Below are positions 32,933 to 41,523 of a DNA stretch of 48,706 bases, piece by piece. Made by a program: the position numbers and the translations under genes. This DNA comes from an uncultured Candidatus Melainabacteria bacterium (GTDB lineage Bacteria; Cyanobacteriota; Vampirovibrionia; Gastranaerophilales; Gastranaerophilaceae): contig CAKUXD010000011.1 of assembly GCA_934699705.1 (NCBI GenBank), forward strand, positions 1 through 48,706. The letters run 5' to 3'. Under the pieces are notes generated by a model. It had not been told where the DNA came from. It saw only the letters and a program-made list of their open reading frames with translations, and did not search any database. Each line of letters opens with the position of its first letter. The first letter of the stretch is position 1.

Positions 32933-33814
32933 TTATTTCTTTTTAACTCTTACACCTTCAACTTCATGGACATCTTGAATAACCAAAAATGCCTCTGGAT
33001 CAATTTCACGTATTAACTTTTTCATCTTTGCAACTTCCAAACGGTTAATTACGCAATAAATAATTGTTTTTTCTTGTCCAGAATACCCACCTTTACCCTT
33101 TTGATAAGTTACGCTTATATCTAATTCTTTAATTATTGCATTACCAATTTCTTTTGAATATTGAGAAATAATCAACGCTGATTTTGAACTGTTCAAACCT
33201 TCTAAAACAATATCTATAACTCTATATGCAATAAAATATGTCAAAATCGAATACATTGCGCTATCCCAGCCGTATAAAAATCCAGCTGCTGTGTAAATAA
33301 ACACATTGAAAAACATAATTATTTCACCAACAGAAAAGCCAAATTTTTTCGCTAATCTTATTGATAAAATCTCTGTTCCGTCAAGCGCACCGTCATTCCT
33401 CAAAATTATACCTACACCAGTACCTAAAATAATACCCCCGAAAACAGTCGCTAATAGTGGAACTTCTGTTACTTTATACGGGCTGAAAACATTGACGAAA
33501 ATCGCAAGCATTAGTACACCGTAAAATACGTTTAAAACGAACATTTTACCCATTTTTTGCAAGGCTAAATAAATAAATGGCAAATTTATAATTACGATAA
33601 TTAAACCTAAATTCCACTTAGTAAGATAACTTACCATCATTGAAACACCGATAACTCCGCCGTCAATGATTTTATTAGGAATTAAAAAACATTCCAGCGC
33701 AAACGCCGCAATCATAGCACCTAAAGTTATGAAAAAATATCTTGAAATATTTTCACGTGCTACCTGAACCTTTGTTTTTTCCTCTTGTTTAATTTTTTTT
33801 GAAAAAATTCCCAT
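32933..33814 (-). CDS. YitT family membrane protein (DUF161 plus DUF2179)
   Basis: 293 residues. Five or six membrane helices occur between residues about 25 and 200, with NKIIDGGVIGVSMMV and LRNDGALDGTEILSIRL, both hallmarks of the YitT family. A C-terminal soluble DUF2179 domain (about 215-285, SQYSKEIGNAIIKELDISVT) follows. The family is sometimes annotated as a membrane protein or transporter without a proven substrate. It begins two bases after cdaA and lacks a clear Shine-Dalgarno, so it is coupled to cdaA translation. Confidence 0.88.
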   Translation of the reverse strand: MGIFSKKIKQEEKTKVQVARENISRYFFITLGAMIAAFALECFLIPNKIIDGGVIGVSMMVSYLTKWNLGLIIVIINLPFIYLALQKMGKMFVLNVFYGVLMLAIFVNVFSPYKVTEVPLLATVFGGIILGTGVGIILRNDGALDGTEILSIRLAKKFGFSVGEIIMFFNVFIYTAAGFLYGWDSAMYSILTYFIAYRVIDIVLEGLNSSKSALIISQYSKEIGNAIIKELDISVTYQKGKGGYSGQEKTIIYCVINRLEVAKMKKLIREIDPEAFLVIQDVHEVEGVRVKKK

Positions 33815-33816
33815 TT

Positions 33817-34728
33817 TTATTTATTTTCGTGTTCTTTCTTTTTTATTGTAATTAAATTATCAATTTTGAATATTGTTTTTTGATTTACATTTTCATTATC
33901 TTGTCTTAATCCCAAAATGTTTTCCAAATCTACTTTTAAAGTAGCCAAATCTTCATATTTTTTCAAAGTGCCGTCCATCGCAATTGAAACATTTCCAGTT
34001 TCTTCAGAAACAACCAAACAAGCCGAATCACTAATTTCTGTTACGCCGATTGCTGCTCTGTGGCGAGTTCCGTAGCGCCAGCTTAATTTTGGGTCTTCTG
34101 TCAAAGGCAACAACACACCTGCTGAGTGGATTTTAAAATCCTTGATAATCATTGCCCCATCATGCAAAGGAGTGTTTGGGTGAAATATTGTTAAAATTAA
34201 TTCTGTTGAAATATCACCATCGATTTTTGTTCCAATATCAAAATAAGAAGTTGCATCAATTGAGTTTTGAAATACCATTAATGCACCGACTTTATTCTTT
34301 GACAAATATTTAACTGCCTCAATAATCTCCTTTAAAATATCAATCTCAATCGCAACTTTATTGTGATTGTTATTGATTATTTCATTAAAAAACCCTCCTT
34401 GACCTAAATAGCCTAAAAATCTTCTAAGTTCTGGTTGGAAAATAACAATCAAACTCAAGGAAATAATTGAAACTAAAGCTCTTACAAACATTCCTAATAT
34501 AGTTAAATCAATTCTTATCAAAAGTTCTGAAAAAGCCCAAGCCAAAACTAAGTATAATATACCTTTTACAAGTTTTTCAGCTTGTGTATTTTTAATAAAT
34601 TTTCTATATACAGCATACAAAATTGCCACAATAATCGTAATTTCCGTTAAATCCAACCAATTAAGCCTTAACGAACTATTAACCATATTCATTTGCGATT
34701 GTAATAATACAATTATTTTTTCTAACAT
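33817..34728 (-). CDS. cdaA: Diadenylate cyclase CdaA (c-di-AMP synthase)
   Basis: Makes c-di-AMP from two ATP. The 303-residue protein has three N-terminal membrane helices (about 20-110) and a DAC domain with the signature DGAMIIKDFKIHSAGVLLPL and GTRHRAAIGVTEISD (the DGA and RHR motifs are intact), then VVSEETGNVSIAMDG. The usual Firmicute partners cdaR and glmM are absent. Here it sits between lysA (TAATG overlap) and yitT. This implies c-di-AMP signalling, known also from cyanobacteria, probably in potassium or osmotic balance. Confidence 0.94.
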   Translation of the reverse strand: MLEKIIVLLQSQMNMVNSSLRLNWLDLTEITIIVAILYAVYRKFIKNTQAEKLVKGILYLVLAWAFSELLIRIDLTILGMFVRALVSIISLSLIVIFQPELRRFLGYLGQGGFFNEIINNNHNKVAIEIDILKEIIEAVKYLSKNKVGALMVFQNSIDATSYFDIGTKIDGDISTELILTIFHPNTPLHDGAMIIKDFKIHSAGVLLPLTEDPKLSWRYGTRHRAAIGVTEISDSACLVVSEETGNVSIAMDGTLKKYEDLATLKVDLENILGLRQDNENVNQKTIFKIDNLITIKKKEHENK

Positions 34729-36056
34729 TATTTTAGCCTATCAGGTATGACGTCGTGTTTAATTAAATCTTCCAAAGATTCTCTCTTAACTATTATATCA
34801 GAATTACCCGAATTTACAAGTACCATCGCAGGTTTTTGAGTTTTATTATAATTACTTGCCATAGAATAATTATAAGCACCTGTATTATAAACACAAAGGG
34901 TATCTCCAGCATTTAATTTTGGCAAAGAAATATCTTTTATAATAATATCGCCAGATTCACAATATTTTCCACCAATTGTAACAACTTCCTGCTCTGTTTC
35001 TGTTTTTTTATTCGCAACTTCTGCAAAATATTCCGCTTGATACATACCAGGACGTGGATTATCTGCCATTCCACCATCAATAGCTATGTATTTTCTACCA
35101 TTTGGAACTTGTTTTTGACTTCCGACTTTGTACAAAGTAACACCAGCTGTTGAAATTATGCTCCGCCCAGGTTCTAAATATATCGCAGGATAATCAACCT
35201 TTAAGTCTTCACAAGTCTGTTTTACTGAATTTATAATAACTTCTGCAATTTTAAAAGTTGATGGAGGAGCGTCTGTATCTACATATTTTACTCCCAAACC
35301 ACCGCCAATATTGATTTCATCAAGAAAAATATCGTGTTCTTTTTCTAATCTTACAAGCTCTCTGATTAAAATATCAATTTCATCGTGATAAACTTGCGTT
35401 TCAAAAATTTGCGAACCTATATGTGCGTGTAAACCACGTAAATTAAGGCTTTTATACTCATTTTTAATAAGTTCAACCGCTTCATCTATCTGCGACAAAT
35501 CAAATCCGAATTTTGAATCTAAATTCCCTGTTTTAATATATTCATGAGTATGACATTCAATTGCTGGAGTTATTCTTAAAAATATATCAACAATAATGTT
35601 TTTTTCTTCAGCAAGAGTGTTCAAGATAGATAATTCCAAAAAATTATCTACTGAAATATGCCCTACTCCATATTTTATGGCAAGCTCAAGTTCTTCTGAA
35701 GTCTTGTTATTACCGTTAAACAAAACTTTTTTCATATCCACACCAGCATTATAAACTGTATAAATTTCGCCACCGGAAACAACATCAAACCCAAAATCTT
35801 CACTTGCTACAATTTTTGTAATCGCTGATGTACAAAGGGCTTTAGACGCATACATAAAATTGACTCGGGGATATTCTGCAAAAGCATCTTTATAATCTTT
35901 GCAAACTCCTCTTAAAGTCGCTTCATCTATGACATACAAAGGAGTTGAAAACTTCTCCGCTAATTCAACTAAATCACACCCGCCAATTTCAAGATTGCCT
36001 TTGGAGTTAATTTTGGTAGTTACAGGTTTTATTGATTGATTAACACTTTCTGCCAT
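34728..36056 (-). CDS. lysA: Diaminopimelate decarboxylase
   Basis: Last step of lysine synthesis: meso-DAP to L-lysine with PLP. The 442-residue alanine-racemase-like barrel has the PLP lysine in VNFMYASKALCT, HAHIGSQIFE, DEINIGGGLGV, EPGRSIISTAGV and the second-domain GKYCESGDI with the catalytic Cys. The length is normal. The Shine-Dalgarno is AAGGAAG. It is the first gene of the lysA-cdaA-yitT operon. Confidence 0.96.
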   Translation of the reverse strand: MAESVNQSIKPVTTKINSKGNLEIGGCDLVELAEKFSTPLYVIDEATLRGVCKDYKDAFAEYPRVNFMYASKALCTSAITKIVASEDFGFDVVSGGEIYTVYNAGVDMKKVLFNGNNKTSEELELAIKYGVGHISVDNFLELSILNTLAEEKNIIVDIFLRITPAIECHTHEYIKTGNLDSKFGFDLSQIDEAVELIKNEYKSLNLRGLHAHIGSQIFETQVYHDEIDILIRELVRLEKEHDIFLDEINIGGGLGVKYVDTDAPPSTFKIAEVIINSVKQTCEDLKVDYPAIYLEPGRSIISTAGVTLYKVGSQKQVPNGRKYIAIDGGMADNPRPGMYQAEYFAEVANKKTETEQEVVTIGGKYCESGDIIIKDISLPKLNAGDTLCVYNTGAYNYSMASNYNKTQKPAMVLVNSGNSDIIVKRESLEDLIKHDVIPDRLK

Positions 36057-36143
36057 TTTTCTTCCTTTTCTTCATTTTAAACAACAAATAACAATTTTTC
36101 AACAACTATGATATTAAATTTTTGTAAACAAAATATTATAATT

Positions 36144-36172
36144 TTGCGCTATGTAATTTAATCAGATATAAT
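36144..36172 (+). promoter_or_regulatory. Promoter of rpiB-rsfS
   Basis: TTGCGC (36144-36149), 17-nt spacer, perfect TATAAT (36167-36172). The Shine-Dalgarno GGAGGA (36182-36187) follows shortly, so the leader is short but normal. Confidence 0.6.
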
Positions 36173-36194
36173 TATCTTAACGGAGGATTTTATT

Positions 36195-36629
36195 ATGACA
36201 AAAATTGCAGTAGGTTCAGATCACGCAGGTTTTAACCTAAAAAATACAATAAAAAAATACTTAGAAGAAAAAGGTTATGAAGTTAAAGATTGCGGTACAA
36301 ATTCTACCGACTCTTGCGACTATCCTGTTTACGCAAAAGCAGTAGCAAAAAGCGTTGCAAGCGGAGAATACGAAAAAGGAATTCTTTGTTGTGGCTCAGG
36401 CGTTGGTGTTTCAATCGTAGCAAACAAGGTAAAAGGTGTTAGAGCAGTTTTAGCTCACGAAAGCCTTACTGCTAAACTTTCAAGAAATCACAATGACGCA
36501 AATGTACTTTGCTTAGGTGAAAGAATTACAGGCGAAGCTCTTGCACTTGATATCGTTGAAACTTGGCTACACAGCGAATACGAAGGCGGTAGGCATCAAA
36601 GAAGAATTGATATGATGGAAGAAGACTAA
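36195..36629 (+). CDS. rpiB: Ribose-5-phosphate isomerase B
   Basis: Interconverts ribose 5-phosphate and ribulose 5-phosphate. The 144-residue RpiB/LacA-fold protein shows IAVGSDHAGFNLKNTIK, the active-site loop GILCCGSGVGVSIVANK (with the catalytic Cys), and RAVLAHESLTAKLSRNHNDANVLCLG. The length is typical. It has a strong Shine-Dalgarno, GGAGGA. One base separates its stop from the rsfS start. Confidence 0.95.
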   Translation: MTKIAVGSDHAGFNLKNTIKKYLEEKGYEVKDCGTNSTDSCDYPVYAKAVAKSVASGEYEKGILCCGSGVGVSIVANKVKGVRAVLAHESLTAKLSRNHNDANVLCLGERITGEALALDIVETWLHSEYEGGRHQRRIDMMEED

Positions 36630-36630
36630 T

Positions 36631-37035
36631 ATGACAAATTCTCAACAAATGACTTCTGATAAATTTGCATGTGTCGTAGCAAGAATTTTAGACGATAGAT
36701 TAGCTAAAAATATTTCGGTCTTAAATATTAGTCAGGTATCTTCTCTTGCAGATTATTTCGTAATTTGTTCTGCCGATGCAACCACTCAAGTTAAATCCTT
36801 GACAGGAAACTTAAAAGAAAAAATTAAAAATCTTTTTCAAAGACTACCTAATGGCGAAGAAAACGACTTAAAAAATCGTTGGAATTTACTTGATTATGGC
36901 GATGTAGTTGTTCATATTTTACAAAGAGATGAACGCGATACTTACGCTATTGAAAAATTTTGGAATCACGCTTTCAGCGTTGATGAAAAAACTTGGATGG
37001 AACAATCCGAAGAATATTCAGAATATAAAAATTAA
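36631..37035 (+). CDS. rsfS: Ribosomal silencing factor RsfS
   Basis: Binds uL14 on the 50S subunit and blocks subunit joining in starvation. The 134-residue protein has the family core: ISQVSSLADYFVICSADATTQVKSL, then RWNLLDYGDVVVHILQRDERDTYAIEKFW. Trp/His in the terminal motif replaces the common YDLERLW but aligns with it. It is cotranscribed with rpiB; the next gene has its own signals. Confidence 0.92.
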   Translation: MTNSQQMTSDKFACVVARILDDRLAKNISVLNISQVSSLADYFVICSADATTQVKSLTGNLKEKIKNLFQRLPNGEENDLKNRWNLLDYGDVVVHILQRDERDTYAIEKFWNHAFSVDEKTWMEQSEEYSEYKN

Positions 37036-37074
37036 AAACTTTACTAAAAAATAATTATGCGGTAATATAAAATT

Positions 37075-38184
37075 ATGAGTAACGAAACAAATAAAAACAA
37101 CGATTTAGAAACAAGAATGCACGTAGAAGTGCAACAGCAACTGAACGAAACTATCTTGGCTATGGCGCAAGACCCAAGCAATGCAGACAATTACCATACT
37201 TTAGCTAAATTGTATGCGCTAGATAATAAATTCGACAAAGTTATTTCTGTTTATCAAAGTTTGTTAAATCTTTATCCTAAAGACTCCCAAGCATTATTAA
37301 ATTTAGGTAGCATTTATTTCTTTGATAAAGAATACAAAAAAGCGCTTGATTATTACCTTAAAGCCATGGACGTTGATCCTGAAAATTATCTTGTTTATTT
37401 TAACTTAGGTAATACTTATGCTGAAATGAAAAACTTTGCAAAAGCACTTCACTTCTATAATCGAGCTATTGATTTCTACGCATTAAACCCTGAAATTTAT
37501 AATGCAATTGCGCTTTTATATCACGATTATGATGATTTTATTGAATCAAAGGCATACTACGAAAAAGCCTTGTCGCTTGACCCAGATAATCTAACTTCTC
37601 ACGTAGATTTAGGTAATATTTACTTTAAACTTTTTGATTACCAAAATGCTTTAAAACACTATTTGAGAGTATATGAATTAAATCCGACTAACAAAACGGT
37701 TATAATTTGTATCGCAAATACTTATTCTTTAATAAAAGACAAGGAAAATGCTTACAAATTCTTTGATATTTCATTAGGTTTAGAAGGTGATAATTATAAA
37801 ACTTATATTTGTTACGCAATAGCAAAAACAGATTTTAAAGACATTGACGGCGCTTTAGATTTATACAAAAAAGCTATTGAATTAAATCCTGAACAAATGA
37901 ATGCCTATATTTTAGTAGGTAACTTGTACTCTAACCTTAAAGATTATGAAAAGGCGTTAGAATACTATAATAAAGCTCTTGCATTAAGCCCTAATGATGC
38001 AAGCATACACGTACTAATTGCAAATACTTATTATATGTGCGAAAAGATTGAAGACTCTTTAAAGTCTTACCGCTATGCAGTAAATCTTGTGCCTGAAAAT
38101 GATGAGTATAAATTAGTCTATATCCAACTATTGGAAGATTATATCGAAGATCTTAGAAGCGGGGAATTGCTAGAAAATGCATAA
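37075..38184 (+). CDS. Soluble TPR protein
   Basis: 369 residues. Ten or so tetratricopeptide repeats fill residues 30-350 (for example SQALLNLGSIYFFDKEYKKA and MNAYILVGNLYSNLKDYEKA). No signal peptide or membrane helix, so it is probably a cytosolic protein-binding scaffold. It lacks a Shine-Dalgarno, and TAATAT ends six bases before the ATG, so the mRNA may be leaderless. Its 3' end overlaps the Tic20-like gene by eight bases, tying the two together in translation. Confidence 0.8.
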   Translation: MSNETNKNNDLETRMHVEVQQQLNETILAMAQDPSNADNYHTLAKLYALDNKFDKVISVYQSLLNLYPKDSQALLNLGSIYFFDKEYKKALDYYLKAMDVDPENYLVYFNLGNTYAEMKNFAKALHFYNRAIDFYALNPEIYNAIALLYHDYDDFIESKAYYEKALSLDPDNLTSHVDLGNIYFKLFDYQNALKHYLRVYELNPTNKTVIICIANTYSLIKDKENAYKFFDISLGLEGDNYKTYICYAIAKTDFKDIDGALDLYKKAIELNPEQMNAYILVGNLYSNLKDYEKALEYYNKALALSPNDASIHVLIANTYYMCEKIEDSLKSYRYAVNLVPENDEYKLVYIQLLEDYIEDLRSGELLENA

Positions 38185-38593
38185 TACACGATACGAGAAA
38201 CCTTATTTAATAGAAAGAATTGTATCGGCTTTAAGTTATATGACTTCCGGTTTTATAGGATTTATTTGGCTTCTTTTGGGGATATTTACGAAGTCAAATT
38301 TAAGACCTTTTTTGAAATATCATATATTTCAATCTATTTTCCTTGCAATTGCTTACTTTTTGTTATGGCAATTGCTTGGAATGTTAGGTACTATTATTAA
38401 TTTTATCCCATTTGTAAGAAATGTTATCTCAATGGTAATTTTCCCATTAATGATTCCATTAGTTTTTGGATTTTCAATAGTTCAAATTTTGATTTATACA
38501 GTAATTTTTTATTTGGTTGTAACTTCATTAATGGGTAGATACAGCTATATTCCTTGGATTTCAGATATTATTAAAATGAATGTGAGAACATAA
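38177..38593 (+). CDS. Tic20-like small membrane protein
   Basis: 138 residues with three to four membrane helices. The order RIVSALSYMTS at the N-terminus, LRPFLKYHIFQSIFLAI in the middle, and SLMGRYSYIPWISDIIKMNV at the end parallels cyanobacterial Tic20-family proteins, where I recall RFNAMQAILLDI and SLRGRYAEIPTISEAVYMQV. In chloroplasts Tic20 belongs to the inner-envelope protein import channel; the role in bacteria is not settled. The overlap with the upstream TPR gene is notable because TPR proteins often dock import or export partners. A related DUF4870-type protein is the main alternative. Confidence 0.65.
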   Translation: MHNTRYEKPYLIERIVSALSYMTSGFIGFIWLLLGIFTKSNLRPFLKYHIFQSIFLAIAYFLLWQLLGMLGTIINFIPFVRNVISMVIFPLMIPLVFGFSIVQILIYTVIFYLVVTSLMGRYSYIPWISDIIKMNVRT

Positions 38594-38596
38594 AAA

Positions 38597-39871
38597 ATGA
38601 AATTTGATACAATTTGCGTGCAAGGTTCACACAATCCTGCTCAAAATAAAAATACACCCTCTGTTCCAGTGTATTTAACGACTGCGTTTAGTTTTGACAA
38701 TGTGCAATATGCAGCTGATTTGTTTGATTTAAAAGCAGAAGGAGATATTTACACTAGACTTTCTAACCCTACAACAAACACTCTTGAAGCACGTTTAGCA
38801 AGTTTAGAAGGTGGCGTTGGAGCTTTAGCCGTTTCTTCTGGGCAATCAGCTTCTTTAATTGCAGTTTTAAACATTGCAAAATCAGGTGATGAAATTGTTG
38901 CATCTGAAAACATGTATGGCGGAACTATAAATTTATTAGATGTAACTCTAAAAAAAATGGGTATTACAACAAATTTTGTAACAACCAATAATGCAAATGA
39001 TTTTGAGGCAAAAATTACAGAAAAAACTCGTTGTATTTTTGTTGAAATGTTAAACAATCCGTCTTTAAAAATAGCAGATGTTGAAAATATTGCACACATT
39101 GCACACAAACACAATATTCCGCTAATTGTTGACAACACAATTTCTACTCCATATCTATGCAGACCAATTGAATTTGGCGCAGATATCGTTGTTCACTCGC
39201 TTACAAAATATATTTGCGGACATGGAACTTCAATGGGCGGAGTGATTATTGATAGTGGCAATTTCGATTGGACAAAATCTGGAAAATTCCCAGAATTAAC
39301 TGAGCCTGATGAAAGTTATCATGGAATTAAATACGTAGAAAACTTTGGCTCTATGGCATATATCGTAAAAGCAAGAGCTCAATTAATACGAGATTTAGGC
39401 ACTTGCATTAGCCCAATGAATTCTTTTTTGATTATTCAAGGACTTGAAACACTTTCTTTAAGAATGGAAAGATTATCAAATACAGCTTTAAAAGTAGCTA
39501 AATTTTTAGAAAACAACCCTGCGGTCAGCTGGGTTAATTATCCTATGCTAAAAAGCAGTAAAGACTATGATTTAGCGCAAAAATATATGCCAAAAGGAGC
39601 ATCTTCAATTGTAAGTTTTGGTATAAAAAACGGAAAAAATGCAGGGGTTAAATTTATTGAAAACTTAACACTTCCAATTCATGCAACAAATATCGGTGAT
39701 TCACGTACAATAATTACATATCCTGCACTTACAACTCATCGGCAACTTTCTGATGAGCAGAAAAAAGAATGTGGCATAGGTGATGATTTTATGCGTCTTT
39801 CGGTTGGTTTGGAAGATGTTGATGATATTATTGAAGATTTAGACAAAGCGCTAAAAATTTCACAACAATAA
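38597..39871 (+). CDS. metY: O-acetylhomoserine sulfhydrylase (aminocarboxypropyltransferase)
   Basis: PLP enzyme making homocysteine from O-acetylhomoserine and sulfide. The 424-residue Cys/Met-metabolism fold shows YTRLSNPTTNTLEARLASLEGG, SSGQSASLIAVLN, IVDNTISTPYLCRPIEFGAD and the PLP lysine in HSLTKYICGHG (K204). It ends with LSVGLEDVDDIIEDL. The length favours MetY over the shorter MetB/MetC/MGL enzymes. It complements metX at 18141. There is no Shine-Dalgarno; three bases separate it from the Tic20-like gene. Confidence 0.9.
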   Translation: MKFDTICVQGSHNPAQNKNTPSVPVYLTTAFSFDNVQYAADLFDLKAEGDIYTRLSNPTTNTLEARLASLEGGVGALAVSSGQSASLIAVLNIAKSGDEIVASENMYGGTINLLDVTLKKMGITTNFVTTNNANDFEAKITEKTRCIFVEMLNNPSLKIADVENIAHIAHKHNIPLIVDNTISTPYLCRPIEFGADIVVHSLTKYICGHGTSMGGVIIDSGNFDWTKSGKFPELTEPDESYHGIKYVENFGSMAYIVKARAQLIRDLGTCISPMNSFLIIQGLETLSLRMERLSNTALKVAKFLENNPAVSWVNYPMLKSSKDYDLAQKYMPKGASSIVSFGIKNGKNAGVKFIENLTLPIHATNIGDSRTIITYPALTTHRQLSDEQKKECGIGDDFMRLSVGLEDVDDIIEDLDKALKISQQ

Positions 39872-39883
39872 GGAGAAGTTTTT

Positions 39884-40426
39884 ATGAATACTTTAGACGA
39901 AAAAAATTGCTTATTAATTTTAATTGATATTCAGGAAAAATTAGTTGCAATGCTTGAAAAAAATACGGTAGTAAAACAATCTAATATTTTGCTTAAAATG
40001 GCGAATATTTTAGATATTCCAGCAATAATCACAGAACAATATCCAAAAGGTTTGGGTAAAACTGTTGACTACCTTGCAGAACATCTTGGAAAAACCAAAG
40101 TTTTTGAAAAAACAGCTTTTTCAGCTCTAAAAGACGACGGATTTTTGGATTTAATAAAATCTTACGGAAAAAAACAAATAATCATCGGCGGAATTGAATC
40201 ACACATTTGCGTTCATCAAACGGTTGCAGACTTGATTGAGAATGGTTTTGAAGTTTATGTTGTAAAAGATGCTTGTGCAAGCAGAAAAAAAGACAATTTC
40301 AAAAACGCAATTCGCTTAATGCGTCAAAATGGGGCAAAAATTGCAGATACGGAAATCGTTCTTTTTGAATTGCTAAAAACTTCTAAACACCCTCATTTTA
40401 AAGAAGTTCAAGCCTTGATAAAATAA
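39884..40426 (+). CDS. Isochorismatase-family cysteine hydrolase
   Basis: 180 residues with the family triad visible: D15 in LILIDIQEKL, K76 in VFEKTAFSAL, and the nucleophile C109 in GGIESHICVHQTVADL. It is closest in style to YcaC-like proteins of unknown substrate, not to the pathway isochorismatases. It follows metY by 12 bases with the Shine-Dalgarno AAGGAG, probably in the same transcript, and is followed by a strong terminator. Confidence 0.85.
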   Translation: MNTLDEKNCLLILIDIQEKLVAMLEKNTVVKQSNILLKMANILDIPAIITEQYPKGLGKTVDYLAEHLGKTKVFEKTAFSALKDDGFLDLIKSYGKKQIIIGGIESHICVHQTVADLIENGFEVYVVKDACASRKKDNFKNAIRLMRQNGAKIADTEIVLFELLKTSKHPHFKEVQALIK

Positions 40427-40440
40427 TTTTAAAATTTGTG

Positions 40441-40472
40441 GGCGGTTGCGTTTCACGCAACCGCCATTTTTT
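40441..40472 (+). terminator. Intrinsic terminator after the isochorismatase gene
   Basis: GGCGGTTGCGT / ACGCAACCGCC, loop TTC, then ATTTTTT. Ends the operon running from the TPR gene through metY. Confidence 0.92.
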
Positions 40473-40490
40473 AATCCGACTTTTTTAATC

Positions 40491-41408
40491 CTAAGCTACT
40501 TCTGGTTTGCTACGATAATATCCTTCGACAAAAGTTCCGTCTTGCCTATGATATGATTGAACTTTCACCAAATCACCTTTCATTGATAATTCATACGCGT
40601 GGGCATCATTAAACACTCTGCCTTGGGAAACCCTTTCCATTATTGAATCCTCATATACCGTAAATAAATCATTTGACATATTGCCTATCGTATTTCTAGT
40701 TAATTCAAATTTTGCAAATTGATCGACAAAATTTTTATTTTTTTCTTTATATTCTTCTAAAGGTACGGCATTTTCGCAATCGCCAAAATTTGAGATTTTG
40801 TGGGATTTTATAGAACCCAAAGGAGTTACGACCTTTCCATATTCTTTAGGATTTTCAACGACATAAGTCGTGCCAACAAGAGGTCTTAGTTTTGAAACAG
40901 GGTCTTGAGGGTCGCGATAATTTGTTATTAAATGAGCCTGTTTTTCTGCATCTATTGCTTTTTCTAAGTTTTTATGAAGCCCGTACGAATTAAAAGTTAC
41001 AGTTGGCACTTTATTTTTAAATCCAACAAATAACGCCTCACTACCACCCTCTGAATGACCAATAAGAGTAATGTTTTTTTTTGGATAAATTTCTTTTATG
41101 CTTTTATAAAAGTCATTTGCATTTATCATTTGACTAGTAGGTTCACTAGACACAGCCATTTTTAAATTTGTTGCATGGTCTTTATAATTTAATTTATCTG
41201 TACCTAAAAAACAGATAACAATTTCATTATCTTTTTTATATGCAATCGCTTTAAAATTGTTTTTATGATTATATTCCTTTTTAATAATTTCATAAATAAC
41301 ATTGGGATTTTGATTAACTTCTTTTTCTTTTAAAATATCACCTGCGTTTTTACATAAATCCCGATATTCATTTGCTTTTGCGTGCGAAATTTTTAATTTT
41401 TCAGACAT
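40491..41408 (-). CDS. Lipase-like alpha/beta hydrolase
   Basis: 305 residues. A class-3-lipase-like core includes IVICFLGTDKLNYKDHATNL, the nucleophile elbow LIGHSEGGSEALF (S119), and NYRDPQDPVSKLRP with a candidate Asp. No signal peptide, so it is cytosolic or exported by another route. The C-terminal part (about 225-305) is unlike any domain I know. The Shine-Dalgarno is AAGGAG. It stands alone beside an AT-rich nested repeat. Confidence 0.7.
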   Translation of the reverse strand: MSEKLKISHAKANEYRDLCKNAGDILKEKEVNQNPNVIYEIIKKEYNHKNNFKAIAYKKDNEIVICFLGTDKLNYKDHATNLKMAVSSEPTSQMINANDFYKSIKEIYPKKNITLIGHSEGGSEALFVGFKNKVPTVTFNSYGLHKNLEKAIDAEKQAHLITNYRDPQDPVSKLRPLVGTTYVVENPKEYGKVVTPLGSIKSHKISNFGDCENAVPLEEYKEKNKNFVDQFAKFELTRNTIGNMSNDLFTVYEDSIMERVSQGRVFNDAHAYELSMKGDLVKVQSYHRQDGTFVEGYYRSKPEVA

Positions 41409-41469
41409 AGAATACTCCTTTATTTTTACTACAAAATAAAGAATACCATTTTTTAGCTTAAAATTAGAC

Positions 41470-41512
41470 CGTAATAATACGTCCGTATTATTACGTCCGT
41501 ATTATTACGGAC
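41470..41512. repeat. Nested 12-nt inverted/direct repeat
   Basis: CGTAATAATACG (41470-41481) is followed by two copies of its reverse complement, CGTATTATTACG (41484-41495 and 41498-41509), at a 14-nt period and ending GGAC. Arm 1 can pair with either of the others. On the minus strand the outer unit also gives GTCCGTA-ATAA-TACGGAC. It lies just 3' of the 41524 gene. Confidence 0.75.
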
Positions 41513-41523
41513 AAAATATAAAA

